64,000 nucleotides of DNA from NCBI GenBank assembly GCA_016801845.1, contig CM028931.1, forward strand, positions 17,054,805-17,118,804, written 5' to 3'. Source of the stretch: Polydactylus sextarius. Lineage: Eukaryota; Chordata; Actinopteri; Polynemidae. Below are positions 57,880-64,000 of the stretch, in pieces. Each line of letters begins with the position of its first letter. Positions within the stretch are counted from its first letter, which is position 1. A model generated the notes under the pieces. That model saw only the letters and a program-made list of their open reading frames with translations, was not told the DNA's origin and did not search any database. Both the position numbers and the translations under genes were made by a program.

Positions 57880-58980
57880 ATTTATTTATTTGTTTGTTTA
57901 TTTATTTATTTTTGTCAGTAGCGGGTTTCCACAGATGTCACGGAGCTTCTGCTGCTCTCATGCGGGAGGAGGTGAAGGGTTTTCTGGGTTCGCAGCCTCC
58001 AGCGACCCGCTGATCACGGTTCAGTAAAAACAAACAAAAATCATTTTAAAAAGACAGTTTTTTAAAGATGAAATAAGATTAGATCACATCCTGTGATGAG
58101 CTGCCAACAGGGTGCACCAGGATTGGAGGGGTGGGGGGATCACTGCAGGGCAAGTGATCCAGATCAGACCAGAGACCCGATCCGGATCTTTATTTACACC
58201 TGTGGAGGGTCACGGTTGAAGTTAATTAGTAGTGAAAGTGTCATAAAGATGAAAAAAACAGAAAAAAGAGTCAAGTTTTCAGTCAGAAAACAATAATCAC
58301 AACCTGGATTTTAAATGAACATTCTCTAAAACACAAACTCTGCCAAGACCAGGACCAAAACCAAGACCAGGACCAAGACTGTCTGTCTCCTCCTCCTCCT
58401 TCTCAAACACATGTGCGTGTCAGATCCTGGATTATCATCTGGATCTGGACCAGATTGGAACCAGACGTCATAGATCTGTGACGTCAAAAAATCGTGAGAG
58501 TGAAAGTGTTAAAAGAAAACAGAAAAGAAAGTCCAGGATCTGGGTCTGGATCTGGTTCTGGTTGTGGTTCCTCCCTGTTGCTTTCACTGACTGAAAACCA
58601 AACAAACAAACAAATCAATGGGTTTGACGATGTCAGAAGTAAAAACAATAATTTAAAAATACAAATCTGTCAATTAGTGTCAATATCAATTGATTATCTG
58701 CTCAGATATCGTCATGGAAACCTGATAAACATCTTTAAAAAACCACAAACTCAAAGTTACAGTCGTCAATAAATCACGTCTCTGAAGCTGAAATCAATAA
58801 ATATTCACCTCCGAGACGCAGGAAGCAGCTCTGATAAAACCTGAAACAGTAAATTGATTAATTAATCAAATAATCATTTAACGTTTTAATTGATTAATTG
58901 AGTCGTTTCTGCTTCAATTAATTCTTTCATTCAGCTTTAATGAGTAAAACTAAACGACGTGAAACAAATGTGGAGGTTGT
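57880..58980. other. presumed first intron of the unidentified gene
   Basis: (TTTA)n/(TTTG)n at 57878-57914, then non-repetitive sequence. No exon was found. Confidence 0.4.
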
Positions 58981-58996
58981 TGTGTAACCGTGTGTG

Positions 58997-59084
<88 letters not shown>

Positions 59085-59162
59085 CTCCAGGAATGTTCTC
59101 CCTCTGACCTGCAATGAGAAAAGAAAAAAAAATGGAGCTGGGAGTCGTAAGACAGGAGACAG

Positions 59163-59206
<44 letters not shown>

Positions 59207-59332
59207 TCTTGGACACACTCTTGTCAGGATATTCGTGTTGTGTTCCTGTCTTTTTACGTGTGTGTGTGTGTGTTTGTGTGCGTTCCTCTAACTTTAGCTC
59301 TTTCCTGTTCACACACCCAAACATGTTTTAAT

Positions 59333-59390
<58 letters not shown>

Positions 59391-59522
59391 CATATGTCAG
59401 CCATGACAGTTATGATAACAAACGTCCTGCTGAGTGAGTTAGTGTCGCTGTCAACCTGTCAGATGTTTTACATGTGTGTGTCTTTTATCTGTGTGTGTGT
59501 GTGTGTGGTTTGATTAATGGTG

Positions 59523-59582
<60 letters not shown>
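58997..59582. repeat. cluster of (GT)n and (CA)n microsatellites
   Basis: GT tracts at about 59000-59082, 59165-59204 and 59338-59385, and a CA tract at 59527-59582. All lie within 600 bases. The last one is in opposite orientation to the others. Confidence 0.95.
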
Positions 59583-59584
<2 letters not shown>

Positions 59585-59924
59585 CAGGTGAAGCGAGCAA
59601 TCACATCCTGACGAATTGTTGTCACACTCCACTGCTCTTTATAGATTAACGCCAACTAATGCTAACAGCTACCGCTAATGCTAATTGCTCGTTTCAGTGA
59701 GTAGGTTTGTTTGTTATTTAATTCACAGAAGAATTCAGAGTCCACATTCTGGCTGTAGTGATAGCTGTTAGCCGCTAACGCTATAGTCCTCAACGTAAAA
59801 TATGTATTGAAATATGAAGTTTTTAGTAATTCAGTCTTTAGTAAAGTCAAACTGATGCTAATGCTAAAAAATAAAAACACAGCTAACAGTAGTGCTAGCT
59901 TGGTTCACAACAAAATAGGGGGAT

Positions 59925-61160
59925 AATGCTAGTGCTAACTTTTTTCATAGTAGATGCTAGTGCTAACTTCAGTACAGTATAACGTACAGCAAATGCTAGT
60001 GCTAACGTGTTTGACAACAGATGCTAGTGCTAACATGTTTGACAGTAAATGCTAGTGCTAACATGTTTGACAGTAGATGCTAGTGCTAACGTGTTTGACA
60101 ACAGATGCTAGTGCTAACATGTTTGACAGTAGATGCTAGTGCTAACGTGTTTGACAACAGATGCTAGTGCTAACATGTTTGACAGTAAATGCTAGTGCTA
60201 ACATGTTTGACAGTAGATGCTAGTGCTAACGTGTTTGACAACAGATGCTAGTGCTAACATGTTTGACAGTAGATGCTAGTGCTAACGTGTTTGACAACAG
60301 ATGCTAGTGCTAACATGTTTGACAGTAGATGCTAGTGCTAACGTGTTTGACAGTAGATGCTAGTGCTAACGTGTTTGACAGTAGATGCTAGTGCTAACGT
60401 GTTTGACAACAGATGCTAGTGCTAACATGTTTGACAACAGATGCTAGTGCTAACATGTTTGACAACAGATGCTAGTGCTAACGTGTTTGACAGTAGATGC
60501 TAGTGCTAACATGTTTGACAACAGATGCTAGTGCTAACATGTTTGACAACAGATGCTAGTGCTAACGTGTTTGACAGTAGATGCTAGTGCTAACGTGTTT
60601 GACAGTAGATGCTAGTGCTAACATGTTTGACAACAGATGCTAGTGCTAACGTGTTTGACAGTAGATGCTAGTGCTAACATGTTTGACAACAGATGCTAGT
60701 GCTAACATGTTTGACAACAGATGCTAGTGCTAACGTGTTTGACAGTAGATGCTAGTGCTAACGTGTTTGACAGTAGATGCTAGTGCTAACGTGTTTGACA
60801 GTAGATGCTAGTGCTAACGTGTTTGACAGTAGATGCTAGTGCTAACGTGTTTGACAGTAGATGCTAGTGCTAACGTGTTTGACAGTAGATGCTAGTGCTA
60901 ACGTGTTTGACAGTAGATGCTAGTGCTAAGTTTGACAGTAGATGCTAGTGCTAACGTGTTTGACAGTAGATGCTAGTGCTAACGTGTTTGACAGTAGATG
61001 CTAGTGCTAACGTGTTTGACAGTAGATGCTAGTGCTAACGTGTTTGACAGTAGATGCTAGTGCTAACGTGTTTGACAGTAGATGCTAGTGCTAACGTGTT
61101 TGACAGTAGATGCTAGTGCTAACGTGTTTGACAGTAGATGCTAGTGCTAACATGTTTAAC
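59925..61160. repeat. 28-bp minisatellite
   Basis: About 43 tandem copies of a 28-base unit containing AGATGCTAGTGCTAAC followed by GTGTTT. Two variable sites recur: GACAGT/GACAAC and ACG/ACA before TGTTT. One unit near 60928 has lost three bases. The array starts degenerate and becomes homogeneous to the right. Confidence 0.97.
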
Positions 61161-61169
61161 AGCAGATCA

Positions 61170-61500
61170 GCTCTGACACGTGTGGTTCAACGTGGCGGCC
61201 ATGTTTAAATCACCTCGGGTCCGTTCTCCTGATCTGTGGTCGTCTCTGTTTATTTCTGAAAACACGGCTCCTGGAAACAACGTTAAACAACCGTCACATT
61301 CGTCAAACCCAAGCAGGCGTTTCCATGACGACAGGCCGCTGAGAAACGGCGGCTGTCGGACGAAGGCGAAGATTTGTGTCGTAGCCGAAGCAGCTAAACG
61401 GTCGACGCCGACAACGTTAGTTTATGTTTTAGATTCATCGTTTACACGTTGAAGATAAATATTTAAAACGATACATGAGGAATTTAATGTTTCTGGTCGA
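61170..61500. other. non-repetitive island after the minisatellite
   Basis: About 300 bases of balanced composition. It contains a 90-codon plus-strand frame (61180-61452) with no splice context and no similarity that I recognise. It is followed by AT-rich DNA to about 61760. Confidence 0.3.
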
Positions 61501-61769
61501 CGATGTCGTGAGTTGATTTATCTTTTTATTTATTCTTTATTTTATTTATATTTTATTATTTATTTGTTTCATTTATTTTTATTATTTCATTCAAAGGTAA
61601 TTTTTTAATAAATTAAATAAAAATACTTAAAAATAGAAATTAAATACTAAATTTAAGTAAAATAAAAGTAAATAAAATAAAAAAATTATATTTTATGTAA
61701 TTACTAAAGAATATATAAAACAGTTTCTTAGAATAAATATTTTATAGAATAAATAATGTGTTATAGAAT

Positions 61770-62620
61770 ACACTGATACATGGTTAACGTTAGCATTTAT
61801 AGCTGCTTATTTAGTGCTACCATTAGCATGCTAGCTCACTGTGAGTATATTAGCATGCTGATACATGCTATGTGTAAGTTTTTGCTTTTGCTACATCACC
61901 AACATTAGCATTAACAACTGCTTATTTAGTGCTTCAAGCTAAATGCTAACCCTAGCTTCTTCCATGATCCTTGTTAGCATGTTTCTGTTAGCCTCATAAG
62001 AGGCTGGCTGTAAGTTTTTGCTAATGTATCATTGCAGAAATGACCATTTAGTTGGTGTTTTTAACTAAATGTTAGCATGCTAATGGTATTTGCCATTGTT
62101 GCGTAGCTAACAATAGAATTGCTTTGAGTTAAATGTTAGCACTAGCATGTTAGCCTGATCATTGTGGGCATGTTATCATGCTAATGTTAATGTTTTGTGT
62201 ATGTTGCTAGCATTAGCTGTAATAACTTTTCACTCAGTGCTTCAAGCTAGATGCTAAAAATGAGCTTTTTTGCTAATGTGTCGCATTTTGATTAAATGAT
62301 AGCGTGCATATACAGCTTGGTATGTTAGCATGCTAATGTTAGTCACTACAGGGGCAGTAGGCTAATATTTGCTATCATTATATAGCCAAACATTACATGT
62401 TTTGAGTTAAATTTCAACACTAGCATGTTAGCATGGCCATTTTTAGCATATTAGCATGCTAATGTTAATGTAAAATGTATGTTTTTGCTATTGCTACATC
62501 GCTAACATTAGCATTGACACCCGTTTACTCACTGATTTAAAGGAAATGTTGGGAGTCCGACTTATTACTAGCTAAAGTTAGCATGCTAGCAGCTAGCCCT
62601 GAGTAGCAGTAGCAGTAGCA
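61770..62620. repeat. GCATGCTAATGTTAGC-type array
   Basis: Degenerate array of TTAGCATGCTAATGTTA, GCTACATAGCTAAC and AGTTAAATGTTAGCAC words. Larger units of about 150-200 bases resemble those at 25370-26455. No gene was seen. Confidence 0.7.
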
Positions 62621-62960
62621 GCGGAGCAGCTCGTTGTAACTCCTGTTCTCGTTAACGTGATGACGGTTGAAGCTGCTGGCGTGACGCCACCGCCACCGTC
62701 TAACACGAAACCACGTGTGGCGGCAGAGAAAACTTACACATCGCACCTTTAAGTTTAACAACATCTGGACTGAGGCCAAAACCAAAGAGAAGCAGCTGTT
62801 CTCGGTTAATGAAGCGGCGGCGGCCATGTTTGTTCGTCTTAACTTCTGCATCTCTTTAAAATATTTTAATTCATTGTCTCTCACACAAAACAGTCGGGTG
62901 AGTTTTAGGAATCTCTCCAGTCTGCATAGTTGGAGTGTGTATCCCAAACATTTCTCTCTC
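62620..62960. other. non-repetitive intron segment
   Basis: Balanced composition with AGCAGCAG/GCGGCGGCGGCC words. There are open frames on both strands but no recognisable product or convincing splice sites. Confidence 0.3.
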
Positions 62961-62962
62961 TC

Positions 62963-63071
<109 letters not shown>

Positions 63072-63399
63072 GGAATAGAAAGATATAATGAAAGCCTTGG
63101 TGTAAGCTCTGGTGAAAGGACAAATTTGGAAACACCAGATCAGGGAGGAGGGAGGCAGCGTTTTCAGTTCAGTGTTAAAGCTACAGAGCGCTAACCTCAA
63201 CTACAGAGGGTGTGACAGACGAAAAAAACAAAAAAAATAAATAAATAAATAAAAAGAAACGAACGAGAAGAGCAGAGCCTCATCTGACTGTCTGACTCGT
63301 AGTTTTTATGACTTTTTGTGCGACGGCGGCCAGAAGCACTTTTCATTTTTGTCTGTTCAAACTTTATTTTTACTCTTCAGTTTAAACTGTAACAAACTG

Positions 63400-64000
63400 T
63401 GTAAAGTTAACAACGTTAGCATTAGCAGCTGTTAATTTGTCATCAGAAAATAACCACGAGCATGCTAACTTCAGTAGAAGCTTAACCTTTGCATCACTAT
63501 CCGCCACTGGAAATTTGATGCTAGCATGAGCTAGCAACGTTTGCTAATGCTAATGCTAATGTTGACAATAGCAGGAACTCACACGTAGCATCCTTACTGG
63601 CTAACAAAAGCATGTAAACACTCACAGTTAATGTGGTAGCACGTTGCTACTGCTAATGTTGGCAATTACATGCTATTGTTGTGTAAAGCGAGAAGTATAA
63701 AGTAAATGGTCAGTAACGCTAACTAAACAGGAAAAGCTTACATATAGATAATGTAAAAGCTAAATGCTAACGTGCTGGTTTCAGCATCTAGCTCACAGTC
63801 AAGTTAGCAGTTGTGATAGCAAGTGTGCTCATATTGACTACGCTAGCATTCTGACTTTAGCTCAAAGCACCAAGTAAATTCTGTTAATGCTGAACTTGAT
63901 GATGTAGTTATAGCAAAGATGTACCTACAGCCCATATAAATGCTAACACCAGAATGCTAACATGCTCACAGATACCAATGCTAATATGTTAGCATTTGGG
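63400..64000. repeat. TTAGCATTAGC / GCTAATGCTAA-type array
   Basis: The same degenerate word family as at 61770-62620, continuing to the end of the window. No exon was seen. DNA from 63070 to 63400 is unremarkable apart from a short AAATAAAT tract. Confidence 0.6.

Noticed and set aside
58950..59331. Cys/Val-rich and Thr/His-rich frames of 113-124 codons
   Set aside because: Translations of (GT)n and (CA)n tracts; the same applies at 62715-63200 and 17964-18100.
59925..61160. CRISPR-like regular array
   Set aside because: Units are directly adjacent with no unique spacers, and the host is a vertebrate. It is a minisatellite.

Overview
This window is nuclear DNA of a ray-finned fish, most likely a teleost. 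The genes are vertebrate genes split by GT-AG introns. The non-coding DNA is crowded with short-period tandem repeats built on GCTAA/TTAGC words, long (GT)n tracts, AT-rich stretches and foldback elements, and it carries fragments of an interspersed motif common in teleost genomes. I saw no bacterial, phage, viral or CRISPR signal, and no rRNA or tRNA.

Layout. 452-607 (+) is the last coding exon of EIF2B1 (eIF2B alpha). 678-6799 (-) is DDX55, a DEAD-box helicase, in 13 coding exons and convergent with EIF2B1. 8069-10076 (-) is TMED2 (p24 beta cargo receptor), 4 exons, 201 residues. 11626-21931 (+) is ptpn11 (SHP-2 tyrosine phosphatase), 14 coding exons and about 596 residues, head-to-head with TMED2 across about 1.5 kb. 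Its 3' UTR probably runs to an AATAAA at 24955. About 13 kb without a recognised gene follows, made of repeats with a few non-repetitive islands. 38352-46218 (+) is a rabphilin-3A gene (rph3a), 15 coding exons and about 568 residues. 49267-55269 (+) is a group III secreted phospholipase A2 (PLA2G3 type), 7 exons and about 695 residues, with a large Asn/Thr/Ser-rich repeat in exon 4. 57370-57861 is GC-rich and looks like the promoter and first exon of an unidentified + strand gene whose long first intron fills the rest of the window.

How the genes relate. They do not form one pathway. EIF2B1 and DDX55 serve translation and ribosome biogenesis, TMED2 serves ER-Golgi traffic, SHP-2 transduces receptor signals, rabphilin-3A links Rab3 and calcium to vesicle fusion, and PLA2G3 is a secreted lipase. 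As far as I recall, the gene order joins blocks found in human 12q24.31 (EIF2B1-DDX55-TMED2), 12q24.13 (PTPN11-RPH3A) and 22q12 (PLA2G3).

Exon boundaries were set by reading splice sites and checking that codon phase carries across every junction. In all five genes read from start to stop, every junction keeps the frame. Gene names come from remembered protein families, not from a search. The most notable observations are the loss of one intron inside the SHP-2 catalytic domain, an expanded sequon-rich repeat in the phospholipase, two related foldback elements plus a separate near-perfect palindrome, and several minisatellites that share a unit between different introns.
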